The notes under the pieces were generated by a model. That model did not search any database. It worked only from the letters and a program-made list of their open reading frames with translations, and was not told the origin of the DNA. The position numbers and the translations under genes were made by a program. A stretch of 20,427 nt of DNA from a virus, in IMG/VR virus record IMGVR_UViG_3300025849_000282, positions 1 through 20,427 of that record. One strand, 5' to 3'. Positions 6,077-15,100 of this stretch are shown piece by piece (the first letter of the stretch is position 1; every line of letters starts with the position of its first letter).

Positions 6077-8035
6077 ATGGGTAAACTGGTCGAACAAACC
6101 CTCCGTACCATGTACCAAGGCGTAAGTCGTCAACCAAGTACTGTAAGACTGCCCGGTCAGGTAGAAGATGCTGAGAATGTTATGTTCTCTGTTGTCTCAG
6201 GTGGGTTCAGCAAAAGACCGGGTACTCAATTTTTCGCTGAAACATTATTAACATATAGCGACCATGCTTTTTATAGCTATGAGCGCGACTCTAATGAAAA
6301 GTATTTAGTAGTCATTGGATACAATGGCGTGTCAAACCCAACTAGTAGTTCTGCACAGGCTACAATAAAGGTCTATGGTTCTACAGGTACTGTTCATACA
6401 GTGACAGCAGGTTCAACAGCATTAAATTATTTAGCTACACCAAACCCTTCTCAGGACTTATCTTTCGCAACCGTTGGCGACACAACCTTTATAGCTAATC
6501 GATTAAAAACTGTAGCTATATATAGTTCTGGGGCTTTTCAGCATGACACTATGCCTCATCAGCTAATTAGAAATGCAGACGGTACGTTCACTTTTCAAAT
6601 GTACACAAGTTGGACACAGCGTCCCAACACTGGAGCAACAGGAGCAGCGGCAGAAGCTATTATTCCTTCTCCAGATTTCGTGGGCAACCAAATATCTGAC
6701 TTAACTTTTCATCGTGATCGTCTAGCTATTGCGGCTGATGAAACTGTTTACTTTTCCGCAGCAGGAGACTATGTAAACTTCTGGCCTAAAACTGTCGGTC
6801 AGGTAATTGATTCTGACCCATTTGGTAGGACAGCCTCCACTTCTTCTATTAACCGAATACGGGCTATTGTTCCGTTTCGCAAGGCTCTGTTTTGTTCTTC
6901 GGATAATGCACAGTTTGAGTTAACTAGTAATGAAGCCCTCACTCCAACAACGGCTCAAATTGATGTTGCGACTAAGTATACATCTGAGCATTTGTGCCGA
7001 CCTTTAGGATTTAGAGATGAACTTTATTTTGCTAGTAAGAGCGGAAGTAGTGCTGTTTTGTTTGAATATTACTACAGTGACACTTCGGTTGGACACACGG
7101 CTAACGATGTTCTTATTCACGCTTCTGGTTACATACCCGCACCTATAACTCATTTAGTTAGTGACACTGTGACGGGAACAATAATGGCCCTTAGTGGGAC
7201 AGATCGTTCCTCTATATACGTTTACAAAACCTTTTGGAATGGCGAAGAGAAAGCACAATCATCTTGGAGTAAGTGGTCTTTTGGTACAGGAACTATAATC
7301 CAAAACTTCACTAACTTAGATGGTCACATATACATAGCCCTCACAAGAGGCGGGTCGCTAATTGTAGAGAAGGTCTCTTTAAATGAAAATGAGAAACCTG
7401 CTCAGTTTAAGTACCCAGTAAGGCTTGACGCATTGCAGTACATAGTAGGTACTTATGATTCATCGACACAAGTAACAACTTTTGTCAGTGAGTATCCTTT
7501 AGACTTTACAAAGATGACTGCCGTCACGACTACGGAAAACGCACCCGCTGGATCTAAGGGTATTGTTATTAATCCTCTTACTGTTACACCTAGCTTTAAT
7601 GCTGGTAACGGATTCTTCAAAGGTAAGTTTACGTTAGCTGGGGACAAGTCAGGAGTACCAGTATACTTAGGAATAAACTACCTAATGTCTGTTGAGTTAT
7701 CTAAGCAATACCTTAGAGAAGGGCAGGATAATGCAACAGTAACTACAGGAAGGCTTCAGCTTAAACGTATCTACTTTGACTATAAAGACTCAGCGTTTTT
7801 ACAGGCCATAGTAACCCCACATTTGCGTCCTCCTAAAACTTATACGTTCAATGGATCTACTGTTGGCGGTTCTATACAAGCATCGCCTGATCTACTAAAT
7901 GGTGTGTTTGATGCACCTATAAGATCTGATGGAACAACAGTAAAAATTCAACTAATTAACCCCTCGTACCTACCATGCACAGTTACAAGCGCAAGGTGGA
8001 TAGGGTTCTTCAACGAAATGACAAGGCAGGAGTAA
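6077..8035 (+). CDS. tail tubular protein B (nozzle), T7 gp12-like
   Basis: With this start the protein has 652 residues, shorter than T7 gp12 (about 794). The N-terminus 'TMYQGVSRQPSTVRLPGQ' (residues 11-28) followed by 'GGFSKRPGTQF' is the family signature (T7 'GGISQQPDILRYPDQ' then 'LQKRP'). Later blocks include 'ISDLTFHRDRLAIAADETVYFSAAGDYVNFW' in pieces around residues 209-240 and 'HLCRPLGFRDELYFASKSG'. Gp12 makes the hexameric nozzle at the end of the short tail that the DNA passes through. An upstream ATG at 6029 lies within the gp11-like gene and adds sixteen unrelated residues; GGGAGA five bases before 6077 supports the chosen start. The two tail genes are two bases apart. Confidence 0.94.
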   Translation: MGKLVEQTLRTMYQGVSRQPSTVRLPGQVEDAENVMFSVVSGGFSKRPGTQFFAETLLTYSDHAFYSYERDSNEKYLVVIGYNGVSNPTSSSAQATIKVYGSTGTVHTVTAGSTALNYLATPNPSQDLSFATVGDTTFIANRLKTVAIYSSGAFQHDTMPHQLIRNADGTFTFQMYTSWTQRPNTGATGAAAEAIIPSPDFVGNQISDLTFHRDRLAIAADETVYFSAAGDYVNFWPKTVGQVIDSDPFGRTASTSSINRIRAIVPFRKALFCSSDNAQFELTSNEALTPTTAQIDVATKYTSEHLCRPLGFRDELYFASKSGSSAVLFEYYYSDTSVGHTANDVLIHASGYIPAPITHLVSDTVTGTIMALSGTDRSSIYVYKTFWNGEEKAQSSWSKWSFGTGTIIQNFTNLDGHIYIALTRGGSLIVEKVSLNENEKPAQFKYPVRLDALQYIVGTYDSSTQVTTFVSEYPLDFTKMTAVTTTENAPAGSKGIVINPLTVTPSFNAGNGFFKGKFTLAGDKSGVPVYLGINYLMSVELSKQYLREGQDNATVTTGRLQLKRIYFDYKDSAFLQAIVTPHLRPPKTYTFNGSTVGGSIQASPDLLNGVFDAPIRSDGTTVKIQLINPSYLPCTVTSARWIGFFNEMTRQE

Positions 8036-8037
8036 TT

Positions 8038-8586
8038 ATGTGCGTCACAGCAATTGTCGCTTCAGCGGTAGCTGGGGTAGCAGCCGCTTCCCAACAGGCA
8101 AAGGTGGCTAAACAATCTACTGAACGTGCCTATGAAGCGGAAGCAGGTAACTTTGCATTAGTGCAGAAGGAAAACACTAGGTTACAACGTGAATCTAATG
8201 AGCTTTATGACACTGAGGTATCAGACCGTGTTCGCCTAGCTAACAGAGAGTTAGGCACATTGTCTGTAATGCTAGGTGAAATGGGTGCGTCTACTTCTTC
8301 CGCAACGGCACTACGAATTGATCAATCCTATACATCAGGAATGGATGTAAACCGTATAGAGCAGAGCAGGGATAATCAAAATGAAGCCCTGCAAGCCGCT
8401 AAAAGAGCAGGTCAGCAAGGTTATTTAAATCAGACAACACTGGCTTATAGCCAAGGCGCTGCCGCAGTGGCTAACGCCAATGCAAACGCTATCGGATCTA
8501 TAACAAACGCTGGTTCTTCTTATAGTAACTACAAGACCAACAAGCGAGATTATCAACTTAGACTTAAAGGTTATCAAAGAACCTAA
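8038..8586 (+). CDS. internal virion protein B, T7 gp14-like
   Basis: The protein has 182 residues, near T7 gp14 (196). It begins Met-Cys followed by a hydrophobic helix ('VTAIVASAVAGVAAAS'), as T7 gp14 does ('MCWAAAIPIAISG'). It then has charged helical segments and 'RELGTLSVMLGEMGASTSSATALRI', comparable to the gp14 'GSIRAAIGESMLEGSS' region, and a glutamine/asparagine-rich C-terminus. In T7, gp14 is ejected first and forms a channel in the outer membrane. An in-frame ATG at 7975 lies inside the nozzle gene and adds 21 basic residues; AGGAG at 8028-8032 and the family N-terminus favour 8038. No gp13-like gene separates it from the nozzle gene, unlike T7. Confidence 0.87.
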   Translation: MCVTAIVASAVAGVAAASQQAKVAKQSTERAYEAEAGNFALVQKENTRLQRESNELYDTEVSDRVRLANRELGTLSVMLGEMGASTSSATALRIDQSYTSGMDVNRIEQSRDNQNEALQAAKRAGQQGYLNQTTLAYSQGAAAVANANANAIGSITNAGSSYSNYKTNKRDYQLRLKGYQRT

Positions 8587-8600
8587 CAAGGAGGCTGTAG

Positions 8601-11600
8601 ATGCCCGAATTATCAAACGCTGGTTCTGGTTCACGCACTAGCCGATCTGGACGTAGCAGTAATAAGCTACAAACTAGTGCGGGTGCTACAACTAAAGTAC
8701 AGATACAAAAACAAGAACTGCCTCTCCAAGATAGCCGCGCTATCATGAGCGCAGGGGTTGCTCAATCAAATGCCATAGGTAATATGGGAAAGGCAATGAG
8801 TGGCTTTTTTAATGCCATAGTGGACGCTGATTCTAACCTACTGCAAGTAGAACGTGCTGAGAATCTAAGGGTTGCTAGTGAGGCTCAGCGTGAGCGTAGG
8901 GCTGTAGAGGCTGAGGAAAAGGCAGAAGCTAAATTCCAAGAGCGTAAAGAATTAAGAACGGCTGAGCAAGAAGCCGCTGCACTTCAAGCTGCTGTAAATA
9001 TAGGTGTTCTTAACAAATCAGTTACTGAATTAACACTAGGATTTGAGCAAAACATTCTTGCCATTCATGATGTTTCAGATGGTTCTAGCCTAGCCAAGAA
9101 AGCCGATGAACATTTTATGGCTAACTTTGGTGAAGGAACAAACGATGAACTATTAGATCAGCAAATTAAAAACGCATACGAAGCTAAAATTCTTCCTTAT
9201 ATATCTGCAGCTTCTGAGGATCGTAAGTCACGCCTACAGTCTCAGTTAGTAACGGATATGTCGTCTGACCTTATTAACCGTGGTACGCCAATAGATGCAA
9301 GCACCTTCGCTGGTGACTTTGATCGTCTAAAAGGTATAAACCCAACCATGCGGGACTCTGAAATATCAGCCACTATACTTGGAATGTATAAAGAGTCAGC
9401 CCATGCAAATGGAAAGTTTAAGCAATTCGCCAGATTTATATCTGAAGCCAAGGTCATAAAAGTTGGTGATGAATATAAAACTTTTGCTGATCAATACGCT
9501 TTTGCGTCTGCAGAAATGTTGCAAAAAGGTTTGGAAGAATTCCAGGCCCAACGAACTATAGAGTCTATTGAGTCTTCTGATTCTTTAATAAATAAAATAA
9601 ATGGTTTAGGTTATAGCCTTGATAACGATGCCGAGTTAGCTGATTTAGTTCAAGAACAGATACAGTTTACTAATCGTTTTGGTGACGAGAAAAGTACCAA
9701 TAAAATCATTAATGCTCTTAGTGATAAAACTAAAGCACTTGGCATTCTTAAAGCCGAAGACGAAAGATGGTTTGCTTTATCTATGGGTAATTTGTCGTCT
9801 GTAAAGACAACTGATTACAATCAAAAACAGTTAAACAAGTTACTTAGTGTACCTGCTACAAACTTTCTTAATCCTCAACTATCAGATCAAGAGTTTGCAC
9901 AAGCTTCTACTGCTGTTACAGGTATTATTAATAACCAGAATAAGCAAATGGGGTCTATATCACCAAAGGTTAAAGCCGCAATTAGCGGAATGCTAACTAG
10001 TAAAAACCCTGTAATGATGAAAAGAGGTTCCGACCTTCTGAGGAAGATGGATGAAACCGATAGCACAATGTCTGACACAATTTTATCAGATAATGAAAAT
10101 GCTATAGCTATGTTTGCCGCTATTAAAGAAGATCGAATTAATTTTGATTTAATTGAGAGTGAGTCTGACCTAGCCGAAGCTTTGGTAGACAACGAAGCTA
10201 ATATAGCAGTGGCGGCAAAAACTGCTCAGCACTATGAAGATGAAACTGGGGCTACGGTTTCAAGTGATACTGATGTATTTAAAGCTATAATGGCTGATGG
10301 TTCTTTTATGGGAGTCACAGACGACAATGACTTTAGAGAATCTATTGCTGACTATTTAAATGTGAGCGGATTGGATGAACATAATCTTCACATTTCTCCC
10401 ATAGGCCCGGTTGCTAAGCGGTTCATGGCTACTCACAGAGCCTTATCACTTGCCCATCAAGTAACAGGAGTGGGATCTTCTGACCCTGATGAAATAGCCA
10501 AATCTGTTTGGAAAACGATGATGCCTAACCTAGGCTATGAACGAACAGGTGATGGTCAATATACTTTAGTTATGAAAGGTACGCAGTATCAGGTTCCTGA
10601 GTCTAATGAGCCTTTAGGTGTTGGATCTCAAATGCCAGATCAAAACAATATAGTGAACCCTTTAAATCCTACTGAGACGGTTAACCCCTCTGACGCTATG
10701 GATAAAGCGGTAAATCTTATATCTAAAATGCCTGTTATAGCTAATAGTTCTGGTGGTGCTGGGTTTAGGCCCCGTAACGATAAATCAGGTACATTTGTTG
10801 TTACCAAAAACAATGATGATACAGGCCAGCCAGAGGATATTATCTTAGGTTTAAATGAAGATTATGACTTAGGTTCGGAACCTTCTATTTCTAAACCCGT
10901 AGGAGTTGGTCGCGGTGGACTAGGCAAACAACAAGTTGCTAAGAACGTCACAATTAATCTTACTGGGGATATTGTAGTTGATACAAATACTTTAAAAGGT
11001 ATTCAAAAAGACCTACCTCCCTCTTTTCACTTAATAGCTATGTACCCTAATGGCACTAAACCTGCTGACAAGGCTAGTGGAGAGGCAAAAGCTACAGGGT
11101 ATAAGATTGGTGTGTATCCACACTTAATTGCTGACGATGTTCCTAATAATATCTACACAGACAAAGAAATAAGTGAAATGTCTCAGGGTGGTCACATTGA
11201 TCCTCGTCCTGTTCGTAATCCTAATCGTAAATTTAATAATGGCGCAAGCCCTGCCACCTACTTCCAAGGTAGTTCGGTTAACTCACAAAGTGACGCTAAG
11301 CAAACCACACTTTTGCAAGAAGGGGTTATTAACAAACTAAAAGTAGACGGCAAGATTAGTCCATTAATAGGGCTAACCAAACCACTACAAGCTGGATTTG
11401 TACCAGATTCAATTGATACTAATAAGTTATTTGAAACTGCCGAAAACATATCCTGGTTTATTCAAGATGCATACAAAGGAATAAAAGAACATATGGGTAC
11501 TACATCAGATCCCGAATACACAGAACAAAGGTTTGAGATGATTGCCGAGGCAGAAGCTTGGAGGTCTAAATCATATTGGGATGGCGTTAAGAAGTCACCT

Positions 11601-12134
11601 AACGGATTGGGATTCCGAACTGTTGGTTATGGCTACAACATGGATTCAGTAGGTCATAAAGACTTATTCATGAAGACACTGCAAGTTGGTTCTGATTACT
11701 TTGATTCTGTTCACGCTGGTGACATTGAAATTACCGAGGCTCAAGGCCGTAAGTTATTTGATGCTGCCGTAGGCGAGGCTGAATCTGTAATTGATAACCG
11801 TTTAAAAGGTGTAGATCTTAACCACCAACAACGGCTTGCTTTAGTATCTATGGCATACAACTCGCCTAAGTTAATAGGTGAAAAATTAGTTGGTTACTTA
11901 AAGGCTGGCTTAATGGAAGAAGCAGTAAATGAGATCTTATTTAAATCTAACAGAACTCGTATGCTTGGCTTATATAACCGTAGGTATGAAGAAGCACTAA
12001 CATTTGTTGGCGCTAACCGAGAGCATGGTATGCCCTCTTACCTTGCCTACATGGCTACTGTGTTACCTGCTAAGTTTGCTGCTAAATATGCTGCCTCACA
12101 GGAAGCTATAGACAAGTCAAAGGCAAAAGTTTAA
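8601..12134 (+). CDS. internal virion protein (gp15 position) with C-terminal GH24 lysozyme domain
   Basis: This 1177-residue protein sits between the gp14- and gp16-like genes, where T7 has gp15 (747 residues). The N-terminus is low-complexity, then a charged coiled-coil-like stretch (about 80-132), then a long helical region to about 950 that I cannot match to a family. Residues about 975-1135 form a T4-lysozyme-type (GH24) domain: 'FEMIAEAEAWRSKSYWDG' then 'FRTVGYGYNMD'. E985, D994 and T1007 align with the T4 lysozyme triad E11, D20 and T26; the E-D spacing of nine is identical, while D-T is 13 rather than 6, a short insertion. It probably cuts peptidoglycan as ejected proteins cross the envelope. 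AAGGAGG (8588-8594) supports the start. The gp15 role is inferred from position. Confidence 0.88.
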   Translation: MPELSNAGSGSRTSRSGRSSNKLQTSAGATTKVQIQKQELPLQDSRAIMSAGVAQSNAIGNMGKAMSGFFNAIVDADSNLLQVERAENLRVASEAQRERRAVEAEEKAEAKFQERKELRTAEQEAAALQAAVNIGVLNKSVTELTLGFEQNILAIHDVSDGSSLAKKADEHFMANFGEGTNDELLDQQIKNAYEAKILPYISAASEDRKSRLQSQLVTDMSSDLINRGTPIDASTFAGDFDRLKGINPTMRDSEISATILGMYKESAHANGKFKQFARFISEAKVIKVGDEYKTFADQYAFASAEMLQKGLEEFQAQRTIESIESSDSLINKINGLGYSLDNDAELADLVQEQIQFTNRFGDEKSTNKIINALSDKTKALGILKAEDERWFALSMGNLSSVKTTDYNQKQLNKLLSVPATNFLNPQLSDQEFAQASTAVTGIINNQNKQMGSISPKVKAAISGMLTSKNPVMMKRGSDLLRKMDETDSTMSDTILSDNENAIAMFAAIKEDRINFDLIESESDLAEALVDNEANIAVAAKTAQHYEDETGATVSSDTDVFKAIMADGSFMGVTDDNDFRESIADYLNVSGLDEHNLHISPIGPVAKRFMATHRALSLAHQVTGVGSSDPDEIAKSVWKTMMPNLGYERTGDGQYTLVMKGTQYQVPESNEPLGVGSQMPDQNNIVNPLNPTETVNPSDAMDKAVNLISKMPVIANSSGGAGFRPRNDKSGTFVVTKNNDDTGQPEDIILGLNEDYDLGSEPSISKPVGVGRGGLGKQQVAKNVTINLTGDIVVDTNTLKGIQKDLPPSFHLIAMYPNGTKPADKASGEAKATGYKIGVYPHLIADDVPNNIYTDKEISEMSQGGHIDPRPVRNPNRKFNNGASPATYFQGSSVNSQSDAKQTTLLQEGVINKLKVDGKISPLIGLTKPLQAGFVPDSIDTNKLFETAENISWFIQDAYKGIKEHMGTTSDPEYTEQRFEMIAEAEAWRSKSYWDGVKKSPNGLGFRTVGYGYNMDSVGHKDLFMKTLQVGSDYFDSVHAGDIEITEAQGRKLFDAAVGEAESVIDNRLKGVDLNHQQRLALVSMAYNSPKLIGEKLVGYLKAGLMEEAVNEILFKSNRTRMLGLYNRRYEEALTFVGANREHGMPSYLAYMATVLPAKFAAKYAASQEAIDKSKAKV

Positions 12135-12146
12135 CAAAGGTGATTT

Positions 12147-15100
12147 ATGGACTTAATTCGTTCATCAACAACGGCAGAAGAGGATACGTTTAATCGTGTC
12201 CAAGCTGTCGATATGGAAGTGTCCTCGTTTAGTCCTAAGCCCAATGTTATGGCTATGGGAAACGAAGGTCCCGGAGTTTTAGAAACAGCCGTATCATTTT
12301 ATCAGCAAGAAACTTTGTTTGGTGGAATGTATATGGCGTCTAAAGAACTAGGTCAAGGTTCAAAAGATCTTGACTTTAATGTCTTTAGACACTACCAAGA
12401 CAACAAAGAAGACCTAACGGACATAGATGTTTTTATTAGACAGGGAATGTTTGACAGCGTAGATAACCTTGATCACTTTAACGCCAGAGCAAGTCGTTTT
12501 CGTTCTGAGATAAGGAACAGGGATAACATGATTAATGGCAACGGCTACGGCCTGATGCTTGGTATGGGCTTGTCCCTACTAGATGTTATGACGCTTATAC
12601 CTGTTGTTGGCCAAGCTAAGAAAGGTAAAGCCCTAGCTTCGGCAGCTAACTATGCAATGAAAGGTGGTGCTGTAGTTGCGGCACAAGAAGTTGCCTTACA
12701 CAACATGCAAGAGTTTAGAACTATGGACGAGTCAGTACTTAACGTATTGGCAGGTTCTGTTCTACTAGGTGCGGTAGGTGGATACAAAGGCAGAAAGGTA
12801 GTCGATAAGCTAAAGCGTGGGGCAGATGATGCTGTAAGAGCAGAAACTACGCCACCACTTGGCTCTTTAAATGATCCTGATTTCATAGGCCCCTTACCAT
12901 TACTGGCAGACGATATAGAACTAGGCGGTGGTCGTATAGGTGACGACACAGCGGGCGCTCAGAGAGTTGCAGACAGCACCGAATCCGTTATGGATGGTAA
13001 TAGAGGTGTTGTAGCAAACGCCCTTAATAAGACTGTAGGCTGGATTGATAAAGTTACTCCTATTGGTCGTTCTTTTAACTGGACTGCTAAGACCGCGCGT
13101 AATGTTACTCAACGTCTTATGGACACAGGCGGCAGGATTAACAAGGCTGCGGCTGAAGGTCAGGTTACACTAAATGCTGAGACAGTTAAGAACGCCATAA
13201 AGACTGAATACGACACTCTTCTTTTACAGGGTGAGAATACAGTCATTAACTTAAACCAGGCAATGACAGGTAAGGGACGTATAGCACAACAGTTAGCTTC
13301 AGATGGGACGCGTATAGTTAACTGGGGACAGAGCGCAACAGGGCAAGCAGAGAACTTTGATATGGGCTTATTAAAGCCTTCTGAGTTCAATGAACTTGTG
13401 GTTAGGTCTTTGCATGGTTATATGAGTCCTGATGATCTAGCTAAGTTAGAAACTCGTTGGGGCGCTGATAATACAAAGCTAATTAAAAGTGCTGTTGATG
13501 ACTACGCAGGGAAGATCAACCATAGCAATGGTCGTCTAGAAGACCTTATGGTAGAGCATGGTTTAATTACAGACAAGATGCGTATGGGTAACGATTACCA
13601 TATGGCCCAGTTATGGGATAGTAGAATTATATCTGAAGACACTTATAAAGCTAAGGACTTCTTCATTAAGATATTACAGTCTGAACCTGCTGAAGACTTC
13701 ATAGAAGAGTATGGCATGTCTATTGACGACTACGCTAAGCTAGGTCTTGAAGACGTTACGATTAAGGACTTACAAGGTCAAGAACAGATTATAACCAAAG
13801 CTGAAGGTCAGCGTTATAAAGGTGAGATCCTAGAGGATTGGTCAGGTAACCAATACGAGAAAGCCCTTGAAGAAATAGATCAAGCTGCAAAGGCTGCACT
13901 AGATGCAGAGAAGGTTGCTAGGAAATCTATGGTAGAAGCTGCTGCTATGATAAGGCAGAGTACTACTCAGATTAAAAACCTATCCGTTAAGGTTGCTAAA
14001 GATGTCGTTAGGAAAACCTACGAGCGTATTAATTTAGTTAAGGCTACACGAAGTAAAGCACAAGCTGAATTGGCTGAAGCACAAGCGGAGATTAGAGGTA
14101 AGTTAGAGAAGGAGTATGCTCAGCAACTGAAAGCTGTAGAGAATGGCCCGACTCAACGAGCCATTAACGCAGCCGCTACTAAACTTCGTAAGTTAATGAA
14201 GGTTAAAGGCCCACTAGAGCAAGACCCTCAAGCAATAAAGTTAGCCCAAGAAGCGGTTGTCGAAGCTGAGATAAATCATGCTGTGGCTATAGATAACATG
14301 TGGCGTTCAATTAAAGTGAATACTCCTGCTATGGCTAAGTACAAGGAACGCGCTTTAGCCGCTAGGACTAAACTAAGAAAAGCCGAAGCTGACATTAAGA
14401 AGAAGCAAGAACGTGTATCTGATTTAGAGGTAGCAGTCTCTAAAACTGAAGACGCTATTAAGGCTACTAGGGCCTTAACAAAAGAGTCCCGTGCTGCTTA
14501 CAAGGACATGAAGAGTTCATGGCGTAGGGCTAAGAAGGAAGCTAAGAAAGCTGTTCGTTTAAACAGGACAGGTGGCGCAAAGAACATGAACGAGACAGTT
14601 GATGATCTAGTCGGAAACCTGCAGCAAAACAGCAAGTCACCACAAGGTGTTTTAACCGAGGCTATGTTTGAAGGTGGTCGTAGTAAGAGTCGTACTATTC
14701 GCATGACTCCTGATCAAACTAGAGAAGCACATGAATTAGGCATACTTCGGAATGACCTACACATGGTTCTCGACAAGCAATGGGAAGAAGTATCTGCCCG
14801 TATCGCTCTTCGTAAGGTCTTTGGTAATAATGTTGCATTAGACCTAAGTGACCTAAAGAAAGCTATATCTGAAGAGTATGACGCAGAGATTGCATTCCTT
14901 AGAGGTAAGAACAAAAAGCACTCTCACCTAAAGGACGAAAAAAGGGCAGCAATAAAAGATGTAGATGGGTTACTTGAAAGACTTTATGGTCGTGCAGGTA
15001 TGCCTGACGATCCAGACAGTGCTTTAACTTGGGCAGCTAATAAGGCTAGGGAGTATAACTTCACACGCTTTGGCCCTGAGTTTATTGTTACATCATTTAC

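Noticed and set aside
7975-8037. Upstream in-frame ATG for the gp14-like gene.
   Set aside because: It is inside the nozzle gene and adds 21 basic residues before the hydrophobic Met-Cys start that characterises gp14.
12650-13390. Minus-strand frames opposite the gp16-like gene.
   Set aside because: They overlap a well-supported + strand gene and have no initiation signal or recognisable product.
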